From: Dokdonia sinensis
GTDB taxonomy: Bacteria; Bacteroidota; Bacteroidia; Flavobacteriales; Flavobacteriaceae
Assembly: GCF_003688895.1 (NCBI RefSeq)
Contig: NZ_REFV01000002.1
Location: 62,001-126,000 of the forward strand
Length of the DNA stretch: 64,000 nucleotides
Direction of reading: 5' to 3'
Part shown: positions 17,586-26,237 of the stretch, piece after piece
Numbering within the stretch: position 1 is the stretch's first letter
Layout of the letters: each line of letters begins with the position of its first letter
Program-made: the position numbers and the translations under genes
The notes under the pieces: model-generated
Told to the model about the DNA's origin: nothing
The model's database searches: none
The model's input: only the letters and a program-made list of their open reading frames with translations

Positions 17586-18515
17586 ATGAGTAAATTGGTT
17601 ATTGTAGGTTCTTGTGCGTTTGATGCGATTGAAACTCCATTCGGAAAAACGGATAAGATCTTGGGAGGTGCAGCAACTTACATAGGGCTTTCTGCTTCAA
17701 AATTTTCTGGAGTATCTCCAGCGGTCGTATCTGTTGTGGGAGAAGATTTTCCTCAGGAATATATAGATTTATTAAAAAACCGAGGTGTAAATACGGACGG
17801 AATAGAAGTGGTTAAAGGAGGTAAAACTTTTTTCTGGAGCGGCAAGTATCATAACGATATGAATACTCGTGATACGCTTGTTACAGAGCTTAATACTCTA
17901 GCAGATTTTGACCCCAAAGTTCCAGCTACTTACAAGGATGCTCCAATAGTAATGCTAGGAAATCTACAACCGAGTGTTCAACTCGGAGTTATAGATCAAA
18001 TGATCGTAAAGCCTAAGCTAGTCATTCTAGACACGATGAATTTCTGGATGGATATCGCTCTTGACGAGCTTAAAACCACACTAAAAAAAGTAGATGTCAT
18101 TACCATAAATGATGAAGAGGCGAGACAATTAAGCGGGGAGTATTCGCTTGTTACTGCTGCCCGTAAGATTCACGAGATGGGACCTAAATATGTTGTGATT
18201 AAAAAGGGAGAGCATGGCGCTTTACTTTTTCATAAGGACGAGATTTTCTTTTCGCCCGCATTACCGCTAGAAGAGGTTTTTGATCCTACGGGAGCAGGAG
18301 ATACTTTTGCAGGAGGATTTGCAGGGTATCTTGCCCAGATAGAGACAGTTTCTTTTAAGACAATGAAAAACGCTCTCATTTACGGCTCATGCTTGGCATC
18401 TTTTACGGTAGAAAAGTTTGGAACAGAGCGATTACAATCTGTTACAGACGAGGAGATAAAGGAACGGCTTAGAGAATTTGAGAAGCTAACACAATTTGAT
18501 ATAGCATTAAACTAA
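17586..18515 (+). CDS. PfkB-family sugar kinase
   Basis: 309 residues of the ribokinase/PfkB fold. It has the N-terminal glycine motif (KILGGAATYIGLSASKF) and the anion-hole/catalytic-base motif DPTGAGDTFAGGFAGYLA near the C-terminus. The substrate cannot be told; nucleoside or sugar kinases are likely. It precedes an amidophosphoribosyltransferase-like gene but is separated from it by a terminator, so co-regulation is uncertain. Confidence 0.9.
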   Translation: MSKLVIVGSCAFDAIETPFGKTDKILGGAATYIGLSASKFSGVSPAVVSVVGEDFPQEYIDLLKNRGVNTDGIEVVKGGKTFFWSGKYHNDMNTRDTLVTELNTLADFDPKVPATYKDAPIVMLGNLQPSVQLGVIDQMIVKPKLVILDTMNFWMDIALDELKTTLKKVDVITINDEEARQLSGEYSLVTAARKIHEMGPKYVVIKKGEHGALLFHKDEIFFSPALPLEEVFDPTGAGDTFAGGFAGYLAQIETVSFKTMKNALIYGSCLASFTVEKFGTERLQSVTDEEIKERLREFEKLTQFDIALN

Positions 18516-18522
18516 TATAAAC

Positions 18523-18544
18523 GCGCTCCTATTTTAAGGGGCGC
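18523..18544 (+). terminator. Intrinsic terminator after PfkB gene
   Basis: 8-bp stem GCGCTCCT / AGGGGCGC (one G-T pair), 6-base loop, then TTTT. It is only eight bases after the stop codon and 18 bases before the next ATG. Confidence 0.8.
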
Positions 18545-18562
18545 TTTTGTTTACAAACGATT

Positions 18563-20461
18563 ATGAGTGACGCAATAAAACATGAGTGCGGTATTGCACT
18601 TATTAGATTAAAAAAGCCCCTCCAGTTCTACAAGGACAAATATGGTACAGCTTTTTACGGGGTAAACAAGATGTACCTCATGATGGAAAAACAGCACAAT
18701 CGTGGTCAGGATGGAGCTGGTTTTGCCAGTATTAAACTTGATATGGATCCCGGACAGCGTTATATAAGCAGGCAAAGATCTACGGCCCAACAACCTATTC
18801 AAGATATTTTTGCTCAAATAAATGGACGGATTAATGAGATGATGACTGCAAATCCTGATAAGAAAGAAGATGTTGCTTGGCAAAAAAATAACGTTCCTTA
18901 CATTGGAGAATTATTATTGGGTCACGTGCGTTACGGAACTTTTGGAAAAAATAGTGTTGAGAGTGTTCATCCTTTTTTACGTCAGAATAACTGGATGCAT
19001 CGTAATCTTATAGTAGCGGGTAATTTTAATATGACAAATGTAAGCCAGCTGTTTGACAAACTGGTTTCATTAGGGCAACATCCCAAAGAGCAGGCAGATA
19101 CGATTACGGTAATGGAAAAGATAGGTCACTTTCTAGATGATGAGGTGGCAAAGCTGTACAAAAAACTTAAGAAAGAAGGTTTTAATAAGCAACAGGCTTC
19201 TCCCAAAATTGCCCAAAGGCTAAAAGTGAATAAAATTCTCAAAAGAGCATCTAAAGATTGGGATGGAGGATATGCAATGGCGGGAATGTTAGGTCACGGA
19301 GATGCATTTGTGTTGCGTGACCCAGCGGGAATTAGACCAGCTTATTATTATGAAAATGAAGAAATAGCGGTCGTTGCTAGTGAGCGCCCTGTGATTCAGA
19401 CGGCATTTAATATTCCTTTTGAAGACGTTAAGGAGCTTGATCCTGGAGCAGCAGTCGTTATTAAGAAAAATGGCGAGTTACAAATTCATCAAATTATAGA
19501 ACCTCTAGAACGCAAGGCGTGCTCCTTTGAGCGTATATATTTCTCCAGAGGATCTGACGCCGAAATTTACCAAGAACGTAAAATGCTCGGGCGACTCTTA
19601 ATGCCTGAAGTTTTAAAGAGTATTGACCACGACACAGTGAACTCCGTTTTCAGCTTCATACCGAACACGGCAGAGACCTCTTTTTATGGAATGGTTGAGG
19701 CGGCACAAGATGAACTTAATAAACAAAAGGGACAGGAGATCCTTGCGGCTAAGGATAGTTTGGACGAGGCAGGTCTCCAGAAAATACTTTCGCGAAAGCT
19801 GAGAACCGAAAAAATCGCTATAAAGGATGCAAAGCTGCGTACCTTTATTACAGAAGATAGTAGCCGTGATGATCTCGTTGCACACGTTTATGATGTGACT
19901 TATGGTGTGGTAAAACCAGAAGATAAGCTCGTAATAATAGACGATAGTATTGTGCGAGGCACGACCTTAAAGAAAAGTATCATAAAGATGCTTGCAAGAT
20001 TAAATCCATCTAAGATTATTGTTGTCTCTTCTGCTCCTCAAATACGTTATCCAGATTGTTACGGTATTGATATGGCCAGACTGGAAGACTTTATCGCTTT
20101 TAGAGCGGCGATAGCGCTGCTTAAAGAGCACGGTAAAGAAGATATAATTGATAATGTATATCAAAAATGCAAAGAACAGACGGAGTTTAAGGATAAGAAC
20201 GTAAAGAACTATGTAAAAGAGATTTATGCTCCATTTACAGATCAACAAGTTTCTGCAAAGATTGCTGAGCTTCTTATAGACGATTCTGTAACTGTAGAAG
20301 TAGATATAATCTATCAGACCGTAGAAAACTTACATATGGCCTGTCCTAAAAACTTAGGAGACTGGTACTTTACAGGAGATTACCCTACATACGGGGGAAA
20401 TAGAGTTGTAAATAGAGCTTATATAAATTACGTGGAGGGAAATAGTGCTAGGGCTTATTAA
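18563..20461 (+). CDS. Amidophosphoribosyltransferase-type enzyme (PurF family, long form)
   Basis: 632 residues, longer than the usual 470-510 of PurF. Cys9 (HECGIALIRL) would be the Ntn glutaminase nucleophile after removal of a short propeptide; QHNRGQDGAGFAS and VRYGTFG follow. The PRPP-binding motif VIIDDSIVRGTT is present. Several lysine-rich insertions (about 190-230 and 395-425) account for the extra length, and one contains the palindrome (ILSRKLRTEK). Flavobacteria commonly carry this long paralogue; whether it is the main purine enzyme is not known from the window. Confidence 0.88.
   Translation: MSDAIKHECGIALIRLKKPLQFYKDKYGTAFYGVNKMYLMMEKQHNRGQDGAGFASIKLDMDPGQRYISRQRSTAQQPIQDIFAQINGRINEMMTANPDKKEDVAWQKNNVPYIGELLLGHVRYGTFGKNSVESVHPFLRQNNWMHRNLIVAGNFNMTNVSQLFDKLVSLGQHPKEQADTITVMEKIGHFLDDEVAKLYKKLKKEGFNKQQASPKIAQRLKVNKILKRASKDWDGGYAMAGMLGHGDAFVLRDPAGIRPAYYYENEEIAVVASERPVIQTAFNIPFEDVKELDPGAAVVIKKNGELQIHQIIEPLERKACSFERIYFSRGSDAEIYQERKMLGRLLMPEVLKSIDHDTVNSVFSFIPNTAETSFYGMVEAAQDELNKQKGQEILAAKDSLDEAGLQKILSRKLRTEKIAIKDAKLRTFITEDSSRDDLVAHVYDVTYGVVKPEDKLVIIDDSIVRGTTLKKSIIKMLARLNPSKIIVVSSAPQIRYPDCYGIDMARLEDFIAFRAAIALLKEHGKEDIIDNVYQKCKEQTEFKDKNVKNYVKEIYAPFTDQQVSAKIAELLIDDSVTVEVDIIYQTVENLHMACPKNLGDWYFTGDYPTYGGNRVVNRAYINYVEGNSARAY
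19787..19798. repeat. Iterated palindrome (12-bp core) in PurF-like gene
   Basis: CTTTCGCGAAAG in the LSRK frame, inside a lineage-specific insertion of the protein. The outer bases A...C no longer pair, so only the 12-mer is perfect. Confidence 0.9.
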
Positions 20462-20602
20462 AGCAAGTCTTAATAAAATGTCAATTTGCTGATTATTTGT
20501 GTATTTCGTCTAAAAATAGTGTTGTTGGTCTAAAAGTTAGATTTTGTGTGGGATAAGCACATATATTAGCAAAGCCATAGCATAAGTAGGTTAAGTTCAT
20601 GG

Positions 20603-20657
20603 TAGATTTGGGGCAAAAAAAGGTGGATCTTTCCGCCTTTTTTTATGCCCCAAATCT
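20603..20657. repeat. Large imperfect hairpin element
   Basis: The left arm (AGATTTGGGGC, then A7 and GGTGG) pairs with the right arm (CCGCC, T7, AT, GCCCCAAATCT) around a short loop. The right arm is the first 33-bp repeat. It could act as a terminator for the PurF-like gene or be a REP-like element. Confidence 0.8.
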
Positions 20658-20729
20658 TCGGGGGTGGCGAGTAAATTTTATGATGATATAAGAGCCATTT
20701 GGCATACGAGCCGTTTTTTCTTTCTTTGT

Positions 20730-20762
20730 CTTTCCGCCTTTTTTTATGCCCCAAATCTTCGG
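20730..20762. repeat. Second 33-bp direct repeat copy
   Basis: Identical over 33 bases to 20629-20661, 101 bases away, and similar for about ten more bases (GGTGGCG/GGTGACG). This copy lacks the inverted partner. Confidence 0.9.
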
Positions 20763-21172
20763 AGGTGACGCGTATAACCACTCTTGATAAAGGACATTTG
20801 TCGAGCGCACTTTTTGATTTCTCTTAAATGTCTGTTTTTTGTTATGTGAATTCAACCCGGGTAGTTATTTGCGCTGAAAGACTACAATTAAATTTCTGTA
20901 ATTGTTTTAAACTGCAGTTATCCCCCGATAAAAGCGACATTATCTATTCCAATGCTTGTATGTTATTAGAAATAAAAATTCTAGTATTTTATAATAGCTT
21001 TCTTTTTAGCGTATTTTAAAAAGAGACCCAATAAGAGTATGGATCTATCAAAACGTTGCGTGCGGTTTCGTTACATTAAAACAACTTTAACCAGCAGTCA
21101 TAATCTCTTGCTAAATCAATAGCAAAACTCATATCCTATATTATTTTTGAAGCTCATCAATACAATCAAAAA

Positions 21173-21715
21173 ATGAAAACATTATGCACACTAGTCTTCA
21201 TCGCAATTTTAAGCTTAAGTACAGATGCCATTTGTCAGATTGAGAAGGGAGACCGTTTTGCAAGCATATCTTTTGCTCCGTATCCCACCACTTCAAATGA
21301 TGAAAAGGATTTTGGCATTATCGTAAAGGCAGACGCAGAGTTTCTTCTTACAAATAGGCTGTCTTTTGTGACAAGTGGTTTTTACTCTAGCAATACGGCT
21401 TTTGAGAATGCCAGCGGCGTCCGGTTAAATGCTTTTGGGATCATACCTTCTTTACAATATTATGTAGTAAACAAAGATAGGTGGAATGTACATGTACTAG
21501 CGGGATATGGTTTTGGGTTTACGGATCGCGCTTTTGGCGGTGCGGAGAATAGTGCTATATCAATTGTGAGTCTGGGTGCTGGAGCCTCTTATAAAATCAG
21601 TGAGAAATTCTACTTAAAGCTGCAAGTGCCATATTTCAAAGCGCAGAATATTTCTTATGACTTTACGGAAGTTGAGGGAGCAGCTCCATTTTTCGGAGTA
21701 GCATATAATTTTTAG
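21173..21715 (+). CDS. Outer-membrane beta-barrel protein
   Basis: 180 residues. Signal peptide (LVFIAILSLSTDAICQ), then alternating hydrophobic strands and a C-terminal aromatic end (FFGVAYNF) typical of small 8-stranded outer-membrane barrels. No specific family or function can be named. It is preceded by a 700-base repeat-containing gap and followed by a palindrome copy. Confidence 0.75.
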   Translation: MKTLCTLVFIAILSLSTDAICQIEKGDRFASISFAPYPTTSNDEKDFGIIVKADAEFLLTNRLSFVTSGFYSSNTAFENASGVRLNAFGIIPSLQYYVVNKDRWNVHVLAGYGFGFTDRAFGGAENSAISIVSLGAGASYKISEKFYLKLQVPYFKAQNISYDFTEVEGAAPFFGVAYNF

Positions 21716-21730
21716 TGTTTCGTATAAGTA

Positions 21731-21746
21731 CGCTTTCGCGAAAGCG
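21731..21746. repeat. Iterated palindrome, intergenic
   Basis: CGCTTTCGCGAAAGCG, 15 bases after the barrel gene stop, between two co-directional envelope genes. Confidence 0.97.
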
Positions 21747-21850
21747 GCATTCTTATCTCAATCATTAAAATTTTTCATTTTCCCACATTCATTTTTTGTA
21801 CTTTACCTACTCTGGCATTTCTTTTGAACTGTGACTACAAAACAAACTTT

Positions 21851-22360
21851 ATGAACACCCTAAAACTCATTTTCATCCTCTTTATATCTATTTCAATGTC
21901 ACAATGTGGTTCAAGCCAGCAGGCACCTCTAGAAGTCCCCTTTAATGGCGGTAACTCGTATTATGAAACGTGGATTGCTGGGGTACAAGGAGGAGGCTCT
22001 GGGGTAAATCTTTTTTTAGACTTTAAAAATGTTCCAGAAGATGTAATACTCAAGGAAGCATATTTTCAGGAGATGAGAGCCACCATCACTTTAGAAAATG
22101 GTCAGTATGTCGCGCGATTTAAAACGGCGCTCAACAATGCCAGAGATATTGTTATGAGCAAGGATCCTGTGGAAGAAATGGTTAATACCCCTTCTTCAAA
22201 AGAGATGTTCAAGTTTCCACTGGAAGAAAATGAAGCTGGAATTACGTATATGCAAAATGGAGCACTGCGGTACGCAAAAATAGCGAACATCACATTTAAA
22301 GAAAGTAAACCACTTCCCTCACAACGTCCTCAAAATGGAATGGACAGAGGGCAAGAATAG
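21851..22360 (+). CDS. Small lipoprotein of unknown function
   Basis: 169 residues from the ATG at 21851. Lipoprotein signal LIFILFISISMSQC (Cys19). The mature part (PFNGGNSYYETWIAGVQGGGSGVNLFLDF) is a beta-rich domain seen in flavobacterial lipoproteins without a known role. The earlier ATG at 21824 would add nine polar residues in front of the signal and is not favoured. Probably periplasmic or outer-membrane anchored. Confidence 0.75.
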   Translation: MNTLKLIFILFISISMSQCGSSQQAPLEVPFNGGNSYYETWIAGVQGGGSGVNLFLDFKNVPEDVILKEAYFQEMRATITLENGQYVARFKTALNNARDIVMSKDPVEEMVNTPSSKEMFKFPLEENEAGITYMQNGALRYAKIANITFKESKPLPSQRPQNGMDRGQE

Positions 22361-22403
22361 GTGCTTATTTTCGTTACTTTAGCAAGCGAAAACACCAGCC
22401 TTC

Positions 22404-23867
22404 TTGAGCTCACTTAAAAGTCTTTTTCAGCATACGTTTGTGTACGGTCTTGCGACTGTGCTGCCACGATTGCTTACATTGTTACTTACCCCTTTATTGA
22501 CAGAGTATCTTCCAGATGCAGACGCATTTGGCGAAGTGTCTATCATATTCTCATATATTTTACTCTTGAACGTTATCCTTACGTATGGGATGGAAACGGC
22601 GTTCTTTCGGTTTTTTTCTGACAGGGCTCATAAGGGTAAAACACTTAGCACTGGACTTATTACCATTCTCATAACGACCACTGTTTTTGTAATAATTGCC
22701 TTCTTAGCATTAAATCAAATAGCAACTTTTACAGAAATTCCTGCAGTTTACTGGAAGTGGGTTATCGGGGTCATTGCTTTTGACACACTGATGGTAATTC
22801 CCTTTGCGTATATGAGGGCGCAAAAGAAATCGTTAAAATATGCCTTGATTAAGTTGCTCAATGTGGTGATAACGACGAGTACGGCGGCGGTATTTTTAAT
22901 TTGGTTGCCAGAAATGAACGCCATTAATTCCTATCTGCCGTCTGACAAGATTGAACTTTACTTCATAGCTTTCCTGGCAGCGAGCATCATAACATTTCTA
23001 ATTGTAGCCAAACCTTATTTTTCAAAATGGGATTTTGATGTTGCTTTATGGAAGAAAATGGTTAGATATGGAGCGCCTATTTTAATAGCGGGACTTGCAT
23101 TTGCTGTAAATGAGACTTTTGATAAAATATTACTCCAGAAACTTCTTCCAGAAGACATTGCCGAAACTCAAGTGGGAATTTACTCTGCCTGTTATCGTTT
23201 ATCTGTCGGGATGACCTTATTTGCCACAGCATTTAAACTTGGAGTAGAGCCATTTTTCTTTTCAGAATCAAAAAATGAGAATGCAACAAAGATGTATGCC
23301 CAGATAACAAAAATGTTTGTGGTCCTGGGAGCTATCGCGCTTTTCGTCTATGTTGTCTTAGTAGACCTCATAAAACCATTACTACTCACTAAAGAAGTAT
23401 ACTGGGAAGCAATGAATGTTGTTCCACTAGTGCTTATAGCCTACTTGTTTTTCGGGATTTATCAAACCTTATCCGTCTGGTATAAGGTGACGGATAAAAC
23501 GCGTTATGGTGCTTATATTTCGGTAGCGGGAGCGACACTTACGATTGTTGTAAACGTACTGCTTATCCCAAAAATAGGATACCTCGCCAGTGCCATTGCC
23601 ACCTGTGGGGCCTATGGACTAATGATGGTTGCTTCCTATGTGATGGGCCGTAAACATTTAGCAGTTCCTTATGATCTAAAAAACATACTTTTGTACCTCA
23701 CCTTGTCCATCGTCTTTACGGTAGTATTTTTCTACGGTTTTCGGGAATATTTTGGTATTGGGAGTTGGCAATTGTATCTTGTAGGAGCAGGAATGACGCT
23801 TATTTTAGTAGGGTTTATTAGCTTTCGCGAAAAAGCACTCTTGTTACGATTATTAAGAAGAAAATAG
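22404..23867 (+). CDS. Polysaccharide flippase (Wzx/PST-type, MATE-like)
   Basis: 487 residues with about 12-14 hydrophobic segments, beginning at a TTG codon (SSLKSLFQHTFVYGLATVLPRLLTLLLTPLLTEYL). The pattern fits oligosaccharide or lipopolysaccharide flippases. The C-terminus has an imperfect palindrome copy (23821-23836, FREK). It starts an envelope-biogenesis stretch with dut, a nucleotidyltransferase, TPR, DUF4292 and EnvC, a gene order common in Flavobacteriaceae. The lipid-linked substrate is unknown. Confidence 0.88.
   Translation: MSSLKSLFQHTFVYGLATVLPRLLTLLLTPLLTEYLPDADAFGEVSIIFSYILLLNVILTYGMETAFFRFFSDRAHKGKTLSTGLITILITTTVFVIIAFLALNQIATFTEIPAVYWKWVIGVIAFDTLMVIPFAYMRAQKKSLKYALIKLLNVVITTSTAAVFLIWLPEMNAINSYLPSDKIELYFIAFLAASIITFLIVAKPYFSKWDFDVALWKKMVRYGAPILIAGLAFAVNETFDKILLQKLLPEDIAETQVGIYSACYRLSVGMTLFATAFKLGVEPFFFSESKNENATKMYAQITKMFVVLGAIALFVYVVLVDLIKPLLLTKEVYWEAMNVVPLVLIAYLFFGIYQTLSVWYKVTDKTRYGAYISVAGATLTIVVNVLLIPKIGYLASAIATCGAYGLMMVASYVMGRKHLAVPYDLKNILLYLTLSIVFTVVFFYGFREYFGIGSWQLYLVGAGMTLILVGFISFREKALLLRLLRRK
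23821..23836. repeat. Imperfect iterated palindrome in flippase gene
   Basis: GCTTTCGCGAAAAAGC: both arms of the 14-mer are kept, with two extra A. Read in the FRE frame. Confidence 0.8.
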
Positions 23868-23873
23868 GAGTAT

Positions 23874-23911
23874 GCTTTCGCGATTTATCCTGAATTTATT
23901 TCAGTGAAAGC
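23874..23911 (+). repeat. Composite palindrome element (arms split by 23-nt insert)
   Basis: GCTTTCGCG (23874-23882), a 23-base insert with internal inverted repeat CTGAA...TTCAG, then GAAAGC (23906-23911). The inverse-orientation counterpart at 31214-31253 matches it across arms and insert (16 of 23 insert bases identical). Confidence 0.85.
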
Positions 23912-24081
23912 AGAAAAAAATACATCTGACCTTCGAGATTTTGTCGTAGGGAACCTTATAGGTCTGGATGAGGAGCATTAGTAATCGAAGTATTAAAAAA
24001 CTTGTGCTACATCACTAAGATACTCATCGGGATATGAATCAGATGAATGTTTAAAGTGGTAAGCCTAATACAATTAAAAGA

Positions 24082-24098
24082 TTCCCGCCTTCGCGGAA
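24082..24098 (+). repeat. Short hairpin repeat in the dut leader
   Basis: TTCCCGC-CTTC-GCGGAA, near copy of the element at 15324-15341, 20 bases before the dut ATG. Confidence 0.8.
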
Positions 24099-24118
24099 AT
24101 GAAATATTTAAATTTTCA

Positions 24119-24553
24119 ATGAAAATAAAAGTAATAAACAAGAGCGAACACCCATTACCTCATTACGAGACTATCGCCAGTGCGGGTATGGACTTAAGAG
24201 CAAATAATCAAGAGAACATCATAATTGCTCCAATGGAAAGAGCCATCGTTCCCACCGGAATCTATATGGAACTTCCCATAGGTGTAGAAGCACAAGTGCG
24301 ACCTCGAAGTGGCCTGGCTGCAAAAAAAGGAATCACAGTTCTAAATGCCCCAGGAACAATAGATGCAGATTACCGTGGCGAAGTAGGAGTGATCTTAGTA
24401 AACCTTTCAAAGGAAACTTTTGTTGTAGAAAACGGAGAACGCATCGCCCAGATGGTCATTGCAAAACACGAACGAGCAGACTGGGAATCGGTTACTGAAC
24501 TATCGAGTACAGATCGTGGTGAAGGTGGGTTTGGGTCGACAGGGATAAAGTAA
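24119..24553 (+). CDS. dut: dUTP diphosphatase (dUTPase)
   Basis: 144-residue trimeric dUTPase, hydrolysing dUTP to dUMP. The conserved motifs are visible: SAGMDLRA (1), [10 protein letters not shown] (3), [10 protein letters not shown] (3/4) and the C-terminal arm [10 protein letters not shown] (5). The ATG at 24119 gives the standard length; the frame is open upstream through a hairpin repeat and should not be extended. Its stop codon is followed directly by a repeat unit. Confidence 0.96.
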   Translation: MKIKVINKSEHPLPHYETIASAGMDLRANNQENIIIAPMERAIVPTGIYMELPIGVEAQVRPRSGLAAKKGITVLNAPGTIDADYRGEVGVILVNLSKETFVVENGERIAQMVIAKHERADWESVTELSSTDRGEGGFGSTGIK

Positions 24554-24650
24554 TTCCTGCGCAGGCAGGAATCTCTAACTCGGACAAAAAAGCATTTTGA
24601 AAAGCTCAGAACGTTGCAAATATGAGCCGTAAGAGTAAAAAGAGATGGAG
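24551..24650 (+). repeat. Left ~100-bp direct repeat flanking GIY-YIG pseudogene
   Basis: Begins TAATTCCTGCGCAGGCAGGA (overlapping the dut stop) and ends in ATGAGCCGTAAGAGTAAAAA. The counterpart at 24974-25070 is imperfect, with the same order of blocks. The start of each unit is a TTCCTGCG-type hairpin. Confidence 0.75.
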
Positions 24651-24680
24651 TAAGTACCCACAATTCTCATACAAGTAGTT

Positions 24681-24971
24681 ATGAGCGAATGGTTTGTGTA
24701 TATTATGACTAACAAATCGCACGAAGTTTTATATATAGGCGTGACAGACAATATTGAAAAATGAGTAAAAGAACATAAGTTTAAGCTTTATCCAAATTCA
24801 TTTACGGCTCGCTATAATTGTGATAAGCTAGTTTATTTAGAAACGATTTATAAAGGAGTAGACGCTGTAAAGCGAGAATCGCAGATGAAGAAATGGAAAA
24901 GAGAATGGAAGATAAAGTTAATTGAGGAACTAAATCCAAATTGGTTTGATTTGAGTATGAATTGGTCATAA
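24681..24971 (+). pseudogene. Small GIY-YIG nuclease gene with in-frame stop
   Basis: Translation from the ATG at 24681 gives EWFVYIMTNKSHEVLYIGVTDNIEK, then TGA (24762-24764), then VKEHKFKLYPNSFTARYNCDKLVYLE...QMKKWKREWK, ending at TAA 24969-24971. This is the single-domain GIY-YIG nuclease family of about 95 residues. The stop stands where relatives have Arg (LERRVxEHK), so CGA to TGA is a one-base change. Flanked by imperfect direct repeats. No downstream restart would give a functional domain. Confidence 0.85.
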
Positions 24972-24973
24972 CC

Positions 24974-25070
24974 TAATTCCTGCGAAGGCAGGAACCTCCG
25001 ACTCTAGCGACAAAGCCCTTTTAATAGCTCAGAAATTAGTAAATATGAGTCGCAAGAGTAAAAACGTAGA
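24974..25070 (+). repeat. Right ~100-bp direct repeat flanking GIY-YIG pseudogene
   Basis: TAATTCCTGCGAAGGCAGGA at its start, then AGCTCAGAAA and ATGAGTCGCAAGAGTAAAAA. Matches 24551-24650 with a few indels. A truncated third hairpin-like piece (GATCCCTGCCTACGC) lies at about 25130-25145. Confidence 0.75.
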
Positions 25071-25189
25071 ATAAAATAGCTTTCTCATGAAGTTTGAGAC
25101 ATTTAAGAAATATTTGATAATCTAATAAGAGATCCCTGCCTACGCCTTATCTCCGACGAGTGAGGAACGAGGGAGAGGAAGATAAAAGT

Positions 25190-26209
25190 ATGAAAATAAT
25201 AGTCCCAATGGCAGGACGTGGCAGTCGCCTCCGCCCACATAGTTTAACAGTTCCTAAACCTCTAATTCCCGTAGCTGGACAGCCTATTGTGCATCGTCTT
25301 GTTAAGGATATTGCAAAGGTTCTGGATGAACCTATAGAGGAAATAGCGTTTGTTCTGGGTGACCCCGCTTGGTTTGATGACGAAGTAGTGGGCCAACTCG
25401 TAGACCTTGCCGAAGGTCTAGGCGCACACCCTTCCATTTATAGACAAGACCGGCCCTTAGGAACAGGCCACGCCATTATGTGTGCGGCCGAGTCTCTTTC
25501 TGGCCCAGCCGTTATCGCTTATGCGGATACTTTGATACGGGCAACATTTGATCTTGATCAGGAAGCAGACAGTGTTATCTGGACAAAAAAAGTGGATAAT
25601 CCAGAGGCTTTTGGTGTCGTAAAACTTAATGATAAACAAGAAATCGTAGAGCTTGTTGAGAAGCCAGAGCAGTTTGTTTCTGACCAAGCCGTAATAGGAA
25701 TATATTATTTTAAAGATGTAGCCGTTCTTAAAGACAAGCTTCAAGAAGTGCTGGAGGAGAACATTATGAATGGTGGCGAGTACCAGATAAACGACGGGAT
25801 CAAGAAAATGATGGCCGACGGAAAAGTGTTTAAAACAGGAACCGTAGACGAGTGGATGGACTGTGGAAACAAGGCAGTGACTGTCGAAACAAATGGCAGA
25901 ATGCTCCAGTTCCTGCACGATGATAAAGAAGAAAAACTGGTTGCAGAAAGCGCCAAATTAGAAAACGCGAGTATCATTCCGCCGTGCTATATTGGGGAGA
26001 ACGTGGTGCTTAAGGATGTTACCATTGGGCCTAATGTTTCGGTGGGACGTGGCACAAAAATTGTCAATAGTATCGTGAAAAATAGCTTGATTCAGAATGA
26101 TTCTGTGATTAAAAATGTAAATCTGGATCAGGCAATGATCGGGAATCACGTAAAGTATGATGGGAAGTTTACACAAGTGAGCTTGGGCGATTATACGGTG
26201 CTGGAATAG
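25190..26209 (+). CDS. Sugar-phosphate nucleotidyltransferase
   Basis: 339 residues from the ATG at 25190. The N-terminal Rossmann-like domain has the pyrophosphorylase signature GRGSRLRPHSLTVPKPLIPVAGQP, followed by LGTGHAIMCA and AYADTLI. The C-terminal part (about 255-335: ASIIPPCYIGENVVLKDVTIGPNVSVGRGTKI) is a left-handed beta-helix of hexapeptide repeats. It resembles glucose-1-phosphate thymidylyl- or UDP-sugar synthesising enzymes; the nucleotide and sugar cannot be decided. First gene of an operon with TPR, DUF4292 and EnvC. Confidence 0.92.
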   Translation: MKIIVPMAGRGSRLRPHSLTVPKPLIPVAGQPIVHRLVKDIAKVLDEPIEEIAFVLGDPAWFDDEVVGQLVDLAEGLGAHPSIYRQDRPLGTGHAIMCAAESLSGPAVIAYADTLIRATFDLDQEADSVIWTKKVDNPEAFGVVKLNDKQEIVELVEKPEQFVSDQAVIGIYYFKDVAVLKDKLQEVLEENIMNGGEYQINDGIKKMMADGKVFKTGTVDEWMDCGNKAVTVETNGRMLQFLHDDKEEKLVAESAKLENASIIPPCYIGENVVLKDVTIGPNVSVGRGTKIVNSIVKNSLIQNDSVIKNVNLDQAMIGNHVKYDGKFTQVSLGDYTVLE

Positions 26210-26237
26210 GTTGCCTTTGGGCGAAAATGGAATAGAA

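Larger units (their letters stand above)
20462..21172. other. 711-bp intergenic region rich in repeats
   Basis: No convincing gene. Short frames here are translations of the repeats. It contains two 33-bp direct repeats (20629-20661 and 20730-20762) and an inverted partner of the first (about 20603-20625). The remaining 20.77-21.17 kb is A+T rich with no clear structure. Confidence 0.75.

Noticed and set aside
20566-20855. Two overlapping minus-strand frames with PPKIWGIKKGG repeats
   Set aside because: The repeated peptide is the translation of the 33-bp intergenic direct repeats; there is no start context or family similarity.
23868-23980. Possible read-through extension of the flippase past its TAG
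   Set aside because: The frame continues for only some 40 codons, through the composite repeat, with no recognisable domain.
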